Notes: generated by a model not told the origin, from the sequence alone. Positions 40,016-49,074 are shown, counted from the stretch's first letter. The stretch is DNA of 64,000 bases from Burkholderiales bacterium (GCA_016213205.1 JACRAZ010000059.1:52434-116433); one strand, 5' to 3'. Translations and numbers: made by a program.

Positions 40016-40750
40016 TCAGGCGGCGTTCTTCTTCGACATCAGCGACAGGAATTCGCGCCGCAGGTTCGGGTCCTTCAGGAAGGAGCCGCGCATCACGCTG
40101 TTGGTCATCGCGGTGTCGTCGTCCTTCACGCCGCGCCAGTGCATGCAGAAGTGATCGGCCTCCATCACGATGGCCAGGCCATCGGGCTTCACCCGTTCCT
40201 GCAGCGCGTCGGCCAGCATCACCACGGCTTCTTCCTGGATTTGCGGGCGCGTCATCACCCAATCGCAGATGCGCGCGTACTTCGACAGGCCGATCAGGTT
40301 GGAATGCTCGTTGGGCAGGATGCCGATCCACACCCGCCCGAGGATCGGGCACAGGTGGTGCGAGCAGGCGCTGCGCACGGTGATCGGGCCCACGATCATC
40401 AGCTCGTTCAGGCGCGAGAAGTTCGGGAACTCGGTCACCGAGGGGCTGGGCACGTAGCGGCCGCGGAACACCTCCTCGATGAACATCTTGGCCACGCGCT
40501 TGGCGGTCTCGTTGGTGTTGTGGTCGCTGTCGGTGTCGATCACCAGCGCCTGCAGCACCTCCTGCATCTTGGCCTGCACCTCGGCCTTGAGCTCGTCGAG
40601 CTCACCCTCGCGGATGTGTTCGGCGATGTTGTCGTTGGCGTGGTAGCGGCAATCGGCGCCCACCAGGCGGTAGCGGATGCGCTGCGAGGCGGGCAGTGCG
40701 GCAAGCTCCTGCTCGCTGCGGAAGATGGGCAAGGTGTCGCTGGCCGGCAT
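40016..40750 (-). CDS. folE: GTP cyclohydrolase I
   Basis: A 244-residue FolE. The zinc ligands appear in SACSHHLCPILGRVWIG, followed by LIGLSKYARI and the C-terminal MRGSFLKD. It converts GTP to dihydroneopterin triphosphate for folate (or tetrahydrobiopterin). ATG 40750 gives a normal length; the open frame upstream would run into the rsmB promoter. A possible -10 CACAAT is at 40782-40787 on the reverse strand. The N-terminal 40 residues are longer than in E. coli FolE, like other betaproteobacterial members. Confidence 0.97.
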   Translation of the reverse strand: MPASDTLPIFRSEQELAALPASQRIRYRLVGADCRYHANDNIAEHIREGELDELKAEVQAKMQEVLQALVIDTDSDHNTNETAKRVAKMFIEEVFRGRYVPSPSVTEFPNFSRLNELMIVGPITVRSACSHHLCPILGRVWIGILPNEHSNLIGLSKYARICDWVMTRPQIQEEAVVMLADALQERVKPDGLAIVMEADHFCMHWRGVKDDDTAMTNSVMRGSFLKDPNLRREFLSLMSKKNAA

Positions 40751-40821
40751 GATGGGTGCGTGGGTTGCGCGAAGGCCGCCGATTGTGCGCCGCCCGCCGC
40801 ATGTGTGGGAAAGCAGGGGGA

Positions 40822-40827
40822 TAGACT
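40822..40827 (+). promoter_or_regulatory. Putative -10 of rsmB
   Basis: TAGACT 6 nt before the rsmB ATG, with the same hexamer and spacing as before murU, and no Shine-Dalgarno. The message would start at the ATG. Confidence 0.45.
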
Positions 40828-40833
40828 GCCCCG

Positions 40834-42213
40834 ATGTCCACTGCCCCGCCGTTCGGCCCCCTGTCCGGGCCCGTGCCCGGCGCCGCACCCGGCCATGCGC
40901 CGCCGCTGGCCCGCCTGCTCGATGCGGCGGCCGATGCGGTGGCCGGGGTGCGCGCCGGCCGCTCGCTCACCGACTTGCTGGCGCGTTGCCCGGCCGATCT
41001 GCGCGCGGGCACCCAGGCGCTGGTGTTCCATGCCCTGCGCTGGCTGGGCGGCGCCACCGCGGCACGCGCGCTGATGGCCCCGAAGGAGCCGCCGCCGGCG
41101 GTGGATGCGCTGCTGGTCACCGCCATCGCGCTGCTGTGGCCCGGCAGCGAGCCGCCCTATGCCGAACACACGCTGGTGGACCAGGCGGTGAACGCGGCGC
41201 GGCAGCGCACGCCGCAGGCGGCCAATTTCATCAACGCGGTGTTGCGCCGCTTCGTGCGCGAGCGCGACAGCCTGGTCGCGGCCGCGCGCCACCAGCCCGT
41301 GGCCGCGTTCAACCACCCGTTGTGGTGGATCGAGCGTGTGAAGCAGGATTGGCCGCAGGTCTGGCAACCCTTGCTGCTGGCGGCCAACGCGCACCCGCCG
41401 ATGGTGCTGCGCGTGAACGCGCGGCGCGGCACCGCGGCGGCCTACGTGCAGCGCCTGGCCGCGCTGGGCCGCGCCGCCACCGCGCTGGATGCCCAGGCGG
41501 TGCTGCTGCACCAGCCCCAGCCGGTGCAGGCCTTGCCCGGCTTTGCCGAGGGCGAGGTGTCGGTGCAGGACCTCTCGGCCCAGCGCGCCGCGCCGCTGCT
41601 GCTGGGCACTGGCATGCCCGGGCTCGCCCCGCTGCCGCCCGGTGCCCGGGTGCTCGACGCCTGCGCCGCCCCCGGCGGCAAGACGGCGCACTTGCTGGAG
41701 CTGGCCGAACTGGACCTGCTGGCGCTGGACAGCGACCCGCTGCGCCTGGCCCGCGTGCAGGACACGCTGAACCGCCTGGGCCTGGCTGCCCGCCTGCAGG
41801 CCGCCGACGCGCGTGATCCGGCACGCTGGTGGGATGGCGAGCCCTTCGACGCGATCCTGCTGGACGCACCTTGCACCGGCTCGGGCATCGTGCGCCGCCA
41901 CCCCGATGTGCGCTGGCTGCGCCGGCCCGACGACGTGGTGGCCCTGGCCCGCATCCAGGCCGAACTGCTGGATGCGCTGTGGCCGCTGCTCAAGCCCGGC
42001 GGCCGGCTGCTCTACGCCACCTGCTCGATCTTCCGGCTCGAGGGCCAGCACCAGATCGACGCTTTTTTGCAACGCCACGCGGCCGACAAACCCCGGCTGG
42101 ACCCGGGCTCTCCGGGTCACCTGACGGGGCTGCCGGACAATGCCCATCGACCCGTCGCCACCACCGACATCCGTGGCGACGGCTTCTTCTACGCACTGAT
42201 CCACAAACCCTGA
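40834..42213 (+). CDS. rsmB: 16S rRNA (cytosine-967-C5)-methyltransferase RsmB
   Basis: A 459-residue enzyme. An N-terminal NusB-like helical region (about 30-165) is followed by a SAM-dependent Rossmann domain with DACAAPGGKTAHL (near 281-293), LDAPCTGSG with the Pro-Cys motif IV and ATCSIF with the catalytic Cys of motif VI. This is the RsmB/Fmu family that methylates C967 of 16S rRNA. It heads the operon with DUF4390 and ntrYX, an order conserved in betaproteobacteria. ATG 40834 follows a -10-like hexamer directly. Confidence 0.95.
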   Translation: MSTAPPFGPLSGPVPGAAPGHAPPLARLLDAAADAVAGVRAGRSLTDLLARCPADLRAGTQALVFHALRWLGGATAARALMAPKEPPPAVDALLVTAIALLWPGSEPPYAEHTLVDQAVNAARQRTPQAANFINAVLRRFVRERDSLVAAARHQPVAAFNHPLWWIERVKQDWPQVWQPLLLAANAHPPMVLRVNARRGTAAAYVQRLAALGRAATALDAQAVLLHQPQPVQALPGFAEGEVSVQDLSAQRAAPLLLGTGMPGLAPLPPGARVLDACAAPGGKTAHLLELAELDLLALDSDPLRLARVQDTLNRLGLAARLQAADARDPARWWDGEPFDAILLDAPCTGSGIVRRHPDVRWLRRPDDVVALARIQAELLDALWPLLKPGGRLLYATCSIFRLEGQHQIDAFLQRHAADKPRLDPGSPGHLTGLPDNAHRPVATTDIRGDGFFYALIHKP

Positions 42214-42230
42214 GCATCCCCGTCCCACTG

Positions 42231-42797
42231 ATGCGCCGCACCCCCTTGCATTTGTTGCTGCTGCGCATCCTGGGCCCGTTGGCGATCCTGGCCGGGCTGC
42301 TACTCGCACCCCCGGCGCTGCGCGCGCAGGGGGTGGACTTCAGCGCGCTGCAACTGGCCCGCACCGAGGGCGCGCTGACGCTCGACTACCACGCGCGCCT
42401 CACGCTGTCGCACTCGGTGGAAGACGCGCTGCACCGGGGCGTGCCGGTGTACTTCAGCGCCCAGGTCACGGTGCTGCGCAACCGCTGGTACTGGCGTGAC
42501 GAGCGCGTGGCCCGCATCGCGCGCAACTGGCGCCTGTCCTACCAGCCGCTCACGGCCAGCTGGCGCGTCAGCACCGGCGGCCTGGCGCAGAGCTTCACCA
42601 CCCTGGCCGAAGCACTGGCCCCGATCGCCCGCGTGTCCGGCTGGCGCCTGCTGGAGGCCGACAAGCTCGAAGCCGGCGAACGCTACTACGTCGAGTTCAG
42701 CTTCCAGCTCGACAACAGCCAGCTGCCGCGGCCGATGCAACTTGAAATCGGCGGCGACTGGAAGCTGGGCATCGAGCGGACATTGAAGGTCGAATGA
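42231..42797 (+). CDS. DUF4390 domain protein, exported
   Basis: A 188-residue protein with a signal peptide (cleavage near ALRAQG, about residue 33). The domain shows LDYHARLTLSHSVEDALHRG, then RNRWYWRDERVA, a RWYWxD core, and a C-terminal WKLGIERTLKVE. DUF4390 is of unknown role and lies between rsmB and ntrY in betaproteobacteria, as here. Its stop overlaps the ntrY start (ATGA), so the two are translationally coupled. Confidence 0.9.
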   Translation: MRRTPLHLLLLRILGPLAILAGLLLAPPALRAQGVDFSALQLARTEGALTLDYHARLTLSHSVEDALHRGVPVYFSAQVTVLRNRWYWRDERVARIARNWRLSYQPLTASWRVSTGGLAQSFTTLAEALAPIARVSGWRLLEADKLEAGERYYVEFSFQLDNSQLPRPMQLEIGGDWKLGIERTLKVE

Positions 42798-45106
42798 GCA
42801 AGAGCGCCCGCTGGGCCCTGCTGGTCTCGCTGATCGCGGTGTCCGGCATCGCGCTGCTGCTGGTGTACCTGCTGTCGCTGGGCACCGCCGGGCGCGGGCT
42901 GGAGCGGCACTTCGTCTGGCTGTTCTGGGTGAACGTCGCGGTGGGCGCGCTGCTGCTGCTGACCATCGGCCTGGCCGCGCTGCGCCTGTTCATGCGGCTG
43001 CGCCAGCGCAAGTTCGGCAGCCGGCTGCTGGCCAAGCTGGCCGGCATCTTCGCGATGGTGGGCGTGCTGCCGGGCCTCTTGATCTACACGGTGAGCTACC
43101 AGTTCGTCTCGCGCAGCATCGACAGCTGGTTCGACGTGCAGGTGGCCGGTGCGCTCGACGCCGGCCTCGCGCTGGGCCGCGGCACGCTGGACGCGATGGT
43201 GGCCGACCTCGCCGCCAAGACCCGCAACGCGGCCGAGCGCCTGTCCGACACCCGCGTGCCCGCCGGCCCGCTGGCGCTGGAGCGGGTGCGTGAACAACTG
43301 GGCGCCCGCGATGCGGCGCTGGTGGGGGCCAATGGCCAGGTGATCGTCAGTGCCGGCGGCAGCGCCTCGGCCATCGTGCCCGAGCGGCCGCCCCAGACCC
43401 TGCTGCGCCAGGCCCGCACTGCCCGTTCGGCGGCCCAGCTCGAAGGCCTGGACGACGAACCGCAGCCCGGCGTGCGGCCCTCGGCGCGCGTGCGGGCGGT
43501 GGCGCTGGTGCCCAGCAACGACATCAGCCTCACCGGCACCGAAGACCGCTACCTGATGGTGCTGCAGCCGGTGCCCCAGACGCTGGTGAGCAACGCGCTG
43601 GCGGTGCAGGCCGCCTACCGCGAGTACCAGCAGCGCGCCATCGCACGCGATGGCCTGCGCCGCATGTACATCGGCACGCTCACGCTGGCGCTGGTGCTCT
43701 CGGTGTTCGGCGCGCTGCTGCTGGCGGTGATGCTGGGCAACCAGATCGTGCGCCCGCTGCTGCTGCTGGCCGATGGCGTGCGCCAGGTGGCCGACGGCGA
43801 CCTCACCGCCAAGCCGGTGTTCGCCTCGCGCGATGAGCTCGGCGGCCTCACCCGATCGTTCGCGCAGATGACGCAACAGCTCGCCGATGCGCGTGAGCAG
43901 GTGCAGCGCGGCGTGCTGCAGCTCGAAGGCGCGCGCACGCGGCTGCAGACCATCCTGGACAGCCTGTCGGCCGGCGTCATCGTGTTCGACCGCCGCCAGC
44001 ACATCGACACCGTGAACCCCGGTGCCACGCGCATCCTGCGCCAGCCGCTGTCGGCCTACCGCGGCCGCGGGCTCGACGAGGTGCCGGGCCTGGCCGACTT
44101 CGCCAAGGCCGTGTGGCAGCGCAGCGAACTGCACCGCACCAGCCCCGAGGATGGCGAGCGCGACCATTGGCAGGACGCCTTCGAGCTGGCGGTGGGCAAC
44201 CAGGAAACCGTGAACCTGCTGCTGCGCGGCGCGCCGCTGCCCGGCGGTGCGCGGCTGCTGGTGTTCGACGACATCACCGAGGTCGTCTCGGGCCAGCGCA
44301 CCGTGGCCTGGGCCGAGGTGGCGCGCCGGCTGGCGCACGAGATCAAGAACCCGCTCACCCCGATCCAGCTCTCGGCCGAGCGCTTGCAGCACAAGCTGGA
44401 GGCCAAGCTCGAAGGCGCCGACCAGGCCATGCTGCAGCGCTCGGTGGCCACCATCGTGGCCCAGGTGCAGGCGATGAAGCAGCTCGTCAACGAGTTCCGC
44501 GACTACGCGCGCCTGCCCGCGGCGAAGCTGCAGCCGCTGGAGCTCAACGCGCTGGCCAGCGAGGTGCTGGCGCTGTACGCGCAGGCGCAGGAGCAGGGCC
44601 GGCTGGAGCTGCGGCTGCAGGCGCCGCTGCCGCCGATCCTGGGTGACGCGACCCAGTTGCGCCAGGTGATCCACAACCTGGTGCAGAACGCACTGGACGC
44701 GGTGGCCGAGCGGCCGGACGGGCATGTGGTGCTCAGCACCGAAGCCGCGCGCAATGAAGGCGGCGAGCTGCGCGCGGTGCGGCTGAAGGTGGCCGACAAT
44801 GGCGCCGGCTTCAGCGACAAGGTGCTCAAGCGCGCATTCGAACCCTATGTCACCACCAAGAGCCGCGGCACGGGGCTGGGCCTGGCGGTGGTGAAGAAGA
44901 TCGCCGACGAACACGGTGCGCGGGTGCGCATCGTGAACCTGCACGCCGGGCCCGACGACGAGGGCGCGGCGGTCGGGGCGCAAGTTTCGCTATCATTTTC
45001 CCGCTTTGCCCCCGCGCCTTCCCCACTTTCCCCTTCCATGCCGGGCGCCGGCATGGCCACCGAACCGTCACCTGATGCAGGCCCTGCGGCCGCGCAGGGG
45101 CAGTGA
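42794..45106 (+). CDS. ntrY: NtrY-like sensor histidine kinase
   Basis: A 770-residue membrane kinase: two N-terminal helices, a large periplasmic region (about 90-290), a further helix (about 297-320), a HAMP domain, a PAS-like region (about 390-500), the dimerisation H-box RLAHEIKNPLTPIQLS (about 515-530), the N-box NLVQNALDA, DNGAGF and GTGLGLAVVKK. These make it the NtrY type that senses nitrogen or redox state through its partner NtrX. The last 40 residues are a Pro/Ser-rich tail. It sits between DUF4390 and the response regulator, 6 bp upstream of it. Confidence 0.95.
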   Translation: MSKSARWALLVSLIAVSGIALLLVYLLSLGTAGRGLERHFVWLFWVNVAVGALLLLTIGLAALRLFMRLRQRKFGSRLLAKLAGIFAMVGVLPGLLIYTVSYQFVSRSIDSWFDVQVAGALDAGLALGRGTLDAMVADLAAKTRNAAERLSDTRVPAGPLALERVREQLGARDAALVGANGQVIVSAGGSASAIVPERPPQTLLRQARTARSAAQLEGLDDEPQPGVRPSARVRAVALVPSNDISLTGTEDRYLMVLQPVPQTLVSNALAVQAAYREYQQRAIARDGLRRMYIGTLTLALVLSVFGALLLAVMLGNQIVRPLLLLADGVRQVADGDLTAKPVFASRDELGGLTRSFAQMTQQLADAREQVQRGVLQLEGARTRLQTILDSLSAGVIVFDRRQHIDTVNPGATRILRQPLSAYRGRGLDEVPGLADFAKAVWQRSELHRTSPEDGERDHWQDAFELAVGNQETVNLLLRGAPLPGGARLLVFDDITEVVSGQRTVAWAEVARRLAHEIKNPLTPIQLSAERLQHKLEAKLEGADQAMLQRSVATIVAQVQAMKQLVNEFRDYARLPAAKLQPLELNALASEVLALYAQAQEQGRLELRLQAPLPPILGDATQLRQVIHNLVQNALDAVAERPDGHVVLSTEAARNEGGELRAVRLKVADNGAGFSDKVLKRAFEPYVTTKSRGTGLGLAVVKKIADEHGARVRIVNLHAGPDDEGAAVGAQVSLSFSRFAPAPSPLSPSMPGAGMATEPSPDAGPAAAQGQ

Positions 45107-45112
45107 GCACGC

Positions 45113-45811
45113 ATGGCAACGATTCTTGTAGTAGACGACGAGCTGGGCATCCGCGGCCTGCTGTCGGAGATCCTGTCGGACGAAGGCCATACCGTCGAAC
45201 TGGCCGAAAACGCCGCCGAGGCGCGCGCGGTGCGCGAGCGCCTGCGTCCCGACCTGGTGCTGCTGGACATCTGGATGCCCGATGTCGACGGCATCAGCCT
45301 GCTCAAGGAATGGGGCACCGCCGGCATGCTGAGCATGCCCGTCATCATGATGAGCGGCCACGGCACCATCGACACCGCGGTCGAAGCCACCAAGTACGGT
45401 GCCAGCGCCTTCCTCGAAAAACCCATCACGCTGCAGAAGCTGCTGCGCGCGGTGGAGCAGTCGCTGGCCAAGCCCGCCCCGCGTGGGGCCGCGGCCCCGG
45501 CGGCCAACGGCCTGCGCCCGGACGGCGCGGCCGGCCCTGCCGATGGAGCCGGCGCGGCCCCCGGTGGCGTGCCCGGCGCCCCGGCGCCGCCGCAGGGCCC
45601 GCAATCCGAGCAGATGTTCGACCTGGACCGCCCGCTGCGCGAAGCGCGTGATGCCTTCGAGAAGAGCTACTTCGAGTTCCACCTCGCCAAGGAAAACGGC
45701 TCGATGACCCGTGTGGCCGAAAAGACCGGCCTCGAGCGCACCCACCTCTACCGCAAGCTCAAGCAACTGGGCGTCGACCTCAGCCGCAACAAGCGCAGCG
45801 GCCTGCCTTGA
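45113..45811 (+). CDS. NtrX-like response regulator lacking the AAA+ domain
   Basis: A 232-residue regulator. Receiver domain at 1-115: acidic pair in VVDDE, phospho-acceptor Asp in LLDIWMPDVDG, MSGHG and the Lys of EKPI. An Ala/Gly/Pro-rich linker of about 55 residues (about 122-165) follows, then a Fis-type helix-turn-helix (about 190-232, TRVAEKTGLERTHLYRKLK). The central sigma-54 AAA+ domain of classical NtrX is absent, so it cannot activate sigma-54 by ATP hydrolysis; direct DNA-binding control is likelier. The gene is complete. The short form occurs elsewhere in Burkholderiales as I recall; unverified. Confidence 0.88.
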   Translation: MATILVVDDELGIRGLLSEILSDEGHTVELAENAAEARAVRERLRPDLVLLDIWMPDVDGISLLKEWGTAGMLSMPVIMMSGHGTIDTAVEATKYGASAFLEKPITLQKLLRAVEQSLAKPAPRGAAAPAANGLRPDGAAGPADGAGAAPGGVPGAPAPPQGPQSEQMFDLDRPLREARDAFEKSYFEFHLAKENGSMTRVAEKTGLERTHLYRKLKQLGVDLSRNKRSGLP

Positions 45812-45823
45812 AAAACTTCTGGC

Positions 45824-45829
45824 TATAAT
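45824..45829 (+). promoter_or_regulatory. Promoter -10 of tRNA-Phe
   Basis: A perfect TATAAT 11 nt before the tRNA, followed by a GC-rich discriminator (CGCGGGC) as in stringently controlled stable-RNA promoters. TTGAAA at 45808 is too close (10-bp spacer) to be its -35; the true -35 is probably poor and lies inside the ntrX coding end. Confidence 0.75.
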
Positions 45830-45840
45830 CGCGGGCTCTT

Positions 45841-45916
45841 GGCCTGGTAGCTCAGTTGGTAGAGCAGCGGATTGAAAATCCGCGTGTCGGTGGTTCGATT
45901 CCGCCCCAGGCCACCA
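45841..45916 (+). tRNA. tRNA-Phe (GAA)
   Basis: A 76-nt cloverleaf: acceptor GGCCTGG pairs with CCAGGCC (45906-45912), the anticodon loop contains GAA for phenylalanine, the T-loop reads GGTTCGATTCC, and the CCA end is encoded (45914-45916). It follows ntrX by 29 bp and has its own promoter and a hairpin after it. Confidence 0.98.
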
Positions 45917-45921
45917 ATTCA

Positions 45922-45948
45922 AAACGGCCACCCTTGCGGTGGCCGTTT
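45922..45948. terminator. Bidirectional terminator between tRNA-Phe and the PEP-CTERM gene
   Basis: A perfect 11-bp stem, AAACGGCCACC (45922-45932) and GGTGGCCGTTT (45938-45948), with a 5-nt loop. T-rich or A-rich ends on both sides allow it to serve both strands. Confidence 0.85.
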
Positions 45949-45993
45949 GCATTGGGCGCCACGGTGTAGCGGTGGCCGCGTGGCGCCAGGCGC

Positions 45994-47316
45994 TCAGCCG
46001 CTGGCGGCGCCCGCGTGGGTTCGGCCCTGCGGCCTGCGCCGTGCCGCGCCGAGGCCCGTGGCCAGCGCGGCGGCCAGGGCCACCAGCGCCAGGCTGCCCG
46101 GTTCCGGCACGCCGAACGGCGTCAACACGGCGCGCCTGTCGTGGCTCGGCGCGCCGTCGGGTGGCCCGGTGTAGGGGCCTGGGCTCATCGGCCCACGTCG
46201 GGCGTGCGGGGTGTCCGCCAGGCTGCCGGGGGCATGGCCGGTCGCGCCGGGCGCCAGAGGGTTCGGATCGAAGTTCGGCGCGGGCGCGCCGTCGTCGCCG
46301 CGGTGGGTCGTCTGGAGGCCTGGGTCGTCCGCGTCACGTGCTGCCATCAGGCGTTCCATCGGGCCCGGCCAGGACACCAGGCCGGTGTCGTGCGGTGTCA
46401 TGCCATCGGTGGACACCGCGCCGGGCATACGAGTGGTGTCGATCGAGGCCCGGGCCGGCGTGACGAACGGCACCGCCTCGCGTTGCGAGGGGGCGTGGTA
46501 ACGCCCCGGCCCGGCGGTGGCCATGACCGGCAGCGTCGCCGGCTGTGCCGGCGCCCAGCCCGGTGGGGGCGCAGCCGGCGGTTCGAAGCGGTTGCCTGGG
46601 GTGCCGGGCGCCGCAGCCCCCGGGTCTTGCACTGGCGGTGCCGTGAGGCTGGCGACGTGCTGGATCGCAATCGGGCCCGCTGTCTTGGGGGCGGTCCGCA
46701 GCGCCACCGGCGGCAGGCCGCCCAGCGGGGTGGCCAGGGGGCTTGGCGTCGCCGCCGGCGTGGCCGTGCGCGGCGTCTGGCCGACCCTGCGGCTGAAGGG
46801 CAGGGTCTTTGCCCCTGGGCCCTGCGGGCTTGTGATCGTGCTGTCCGGGCGGGTTGCACCGGTGCCATCGGCCGGCGAACCAACCGGGCGCTGTTGCCCC
46901 TGCGCCGCGGTGATCGCAGCCGAACCCGGCGATGCCAGGCCTGCGGCGTCTTGCGGGTCGGCTTCCGCGGGTGGCGCAGGTTGGGTGTCCGGGCCGGCAT
47001 GTCGGCCGGACCCGAAGCTAGCGAACAGGCCGAAGGCGTCGTGGCGCGGCCTGCCGTCCAGGCTGTCGCAGGCCAGGGCGTCGCACGGTGGGGCCGCTGC
47101 CTGGTCCTGCTGTGCCGCAGCCGCCACGGCCTGCCCGAGGGGCGCGTCGGTGTCGGCGGCCGACAGCGCATCGGGCGCCTCCAGCTCGGCATCGGCATGC
47201 GTGTCCACGGCGGCGACGGCCAGGCCCCGCACCGTGGCCGGGCCGAGCGCCAGGCAGTACAGCACCAGTCCCATGCCTGCCACCACCTGGCTGATCGGGG
47301 TGTTGCGGGTTTTCAT
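45994..47316 (-). CDS. PEP-CTERM protein, Pro/Ala-rich, unknown function
   Basis: A 440-residue exported protein. ATG 47316 has an AGGAG site. An N-terminal hydrophobic signal segment (VVAGMGLVLYCLALGP, about residues 10-25) is followed by about 370 residues of low-complexity Pro/Ala/Gly/Thr/Asp-rich sequence with no recognisable domain. The C-terminus is a standard exosortase signal: VPEPGSLALVALAAALATGL followed by basic residues. PEP-CTERM proteins are sorted by exosortase and often belong to a biofilm or polysaccharide matrix. A longer open frame reaching 48243 has no support. It is divergent from the next lipoprotein gene. Confidence 0.87.
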   Translation of the reverse strand: MKTRNTPISQVVAGMGLVLYCLALGPATVRGLAVAAVDTHADAELEAPDALSAADTDAPLGQAVAAAAQQDQAAAPPCDALACDSLDGRPRHDAFGLFASFGSGRHAGPDTQPAPPAEADPQDAAGLASPGSAAITAAQGQQRPVGSPADGTGATRPDSTITSPQGPGAKTLPFSRRVGQTPRTATPAATPSPLATPLGGLPPVALRTAPKTAGPIAIQHVASLTAPPVQDPGAAAPGTPGNRFEPPAAPPPGWAPAQPATLPVMATAGPGRYHAPSQREAVPFVTPARASIDTTRMPGAVSTDGMTPHDTGLVSWPGPMERLMAARDADDPGLQTTHRGDDGAPAPNFDPNPLAPGATGHAPGSLADTPHARRGPMSPGPYTGPPDGAPSHDRRAVLTPFGVPEPGSLALVALAAALATGLGAARRRPQGRTHAGAASG

Positions 47317-47593
47317 GGCGTGCTCCTGTGCATCACGGGCCACGGCATTGCGCTGCATGCGACGGGCGGGTTTCCGATCGGGTTCGATACGGCACGCCCA
47401 TGGTGGCACCCGCATGCACCGGTCACCGTTCGCTGGCGCACACAGTGCCGCGCCGACAGGGCCCGCGGGGGCGGGCGTCGGGTCGCGGCGGCCGCGGTTC
47501 GTCGTGCGCGTGCCGCGTTTCGTCGCATCGGGCATGCCGTGGCCGGGGGCCTGCTCTAGGCTCCCGCCCTTTCGCACGAACCTCCTGCTGGCC

Positions 47594-49051
47594 ATGGCTG
47601 CTGCTGATCTGTCACCCGTCTCGTTCACCTCGTCGTCCTCGCGCGCGCGGCACCGGCACCGCCGGCACCTCGGCGCATGGGCCACCCTGCTGCTGCCGGC
47701 CGTGTTGTGTGCCGGCCTGGCCGCCTGTGGTGGGGGCGGCGGCGGCATGGAGCCGGCGCCGCCGCCCCCGCCGCTGGCCTTGTCGACCCCCGGCGTGGCC
47801 GTGATCAAGGCGCGGGCCGTGGCCAACGGCTGGGTGGCCCTGGCCGAAACCCTGCGCCGGGTCGAGAACCGCACCTCGCCGGATCGGCGCCTGCTGGTGT
47901 CGACCGACGGCCGGAACGTGAGCACGGTGGTGGCCGCGCCCGAGGGCTGGTCGCTGATCGATGTCGCGGTGCATCCCTCCGGGCAGCTGAGCCTGGTGCT
48001 GGCCAGCGACAAGGCGCTGCGCCTGCAGCGCCGCACGGGCGCCGGCGCCCTGTTGGGCGAGACCGCCTTCACCGATGCGCAGGCGCCCGGCGACCCCTTC
48101 GTGGGCGACCCGCGCACGGCCGGTGACCCGCAGTCGCTGGTGCCGCGCGGCTCGCGCGATGCGGTGCGCATCGCGCCGCTGGGCGAGGACCTCGTGATCG
48201 CGCTGCGCACCGGCCTGAACGCCGTGGTGGCGCACCGCCTCACGCCCGCCGCGGGCGGGACCTACGCGCGGCAGTGGCGCACGCTGGTGGAACCAGGTGT
48301 GCACATCGGCTCGCGGGGCATCACCTCGGGCACCTTCGACCCCTTCGGCAGCCTGGACAACCCATGGAAACTGCAACTCGACGTGGACGTGCAGCAGCGC
48401 ATCGCGGTGGCGGTGAACGTGGACCTCACCGAGCTGGCCGAAGGCCATGCCCTGCACTTCGCCGAACCGGCCGTGGCCCTGCTGGGCTACGGCGCCCTGG
48501 CAACCCGGCTCGATGCGCAGGGCCGGCGCCAGGGCACGACGGTGGTGGACACGGTGCAGCGTTCCGAGATCCACGCGATGCGCTGGGCCGGCGAGCGGCT
48601 GCTCGTGGCCGGCCGGGTGCTGAGCGAGCGCCGTGCCGACGGCCACGGCTGGGACGGCTTCGTCGCCCGCCTGCCGCAGGGCGGCGCGGGGCCGGCCAGC
48701 GTGCAGGTGATCGATGTCGACCGGGGCGACATCGTGCTCGACCTGGCGCCGATGGACGATGGCCGCATCCAGCTCGCCGGCGCCACCGGCTACTGGCAGA
48801 ACCCGGCCGGTGGCAGCATCTCCGAAGAGGCGCAGCCGCTGCTCGCCGTGCTGCCCGCGGGCGGGGGCGCCGCGCAGCGCATCCCGCTGGCCGCAGGGGC
48901 TCGCCACAACCAGCTGCGCAGCGTGGTGGCCTGGCAGGGCCGGTGGTTGCTGGGCGGGCTGGAAAACGGCCCGGGCACCCACAGCGCGGATGCCGACCCG
49001 GCGCGGCTGGTGGCCGACGGCTACCTGCGCGAGCGCGCCGGCACGCCCTGA
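47594..49051 (+). CDS. Lipoprotein with repetitive strand-rich domain
   Basis: A 485-residue protein: an unusually basic N-terminus, a signal helix (about 29-45), a lipobox-like LAACGGGGGG (about 43-52) and a Pro linker, then about 400 residues with regularly spaced strand motifs (for example LLVSTDGRNVSTVV, LLVAGRVL, IQLAGATGYW), suggesting a beta-propeller of unknown type. No catalytic motif was recognised. The start ATG 47594 has only a weak ribosome site. A -10-like TAGGCT lies near 47557. The preceding 277 bp form the divergent promoter region with the PEP-CTERM gene, in which no further gene was seen. Confidence 0.75.
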   Translation: MAAADLSPVSFTSSSSRARHRHRRHLGAWATLLLPAVLCAGLAACGGGGGGMEPAPPPPPLALSTPGVAVIKARAVANGWVALAETLRRVENRTSPDRRLLVSTDGRNVSTVVAAPEGWSLIDVAVHPSGQLSLVLASDKALRLQRRTGAGALLGETAFTDAQAPGDPFVGDPRTAGDPQSLVPRGSRDAVRIAPLGEDLVIALRTGLNAVVAHRLTPAAGGTYARQWRTLVEPGVHIGSRGITSGTFDPFGSLDNPWKLQLDVDVQQRIAVAVNVDLTELAEGHALHFAEPAVALLGYGALATRLDAQGRRQGTTVVDTVQRSEIHAMRWAGERLLVAGRVLSERRADGHGWDGFVARLPQGGAGPASVQVIDVDRGDIVLDLAPMDDGRIQLAGATGYWQNPAGGSISEEAQPLLAVLPAGGGAAQRIPLAAGARHNQLRSVVAWQGRWLLGGLENGPGTHSADADPARLVADGYLRERAGTP

Positions 49052-49074
49052 TCAGCCGCCCCGGCGGGCGGGTT

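Noticed and set aside
42686..44983. A 765-codon reverse frame across ntrY
   Set aside because: Shadow of ntrY; the kinase motifs are in the forward frame.
45808..45813. TTGAAA as the -35 of tRNA-Phe
   Set aside because: The spacer to TATAAT is only 10 bp.
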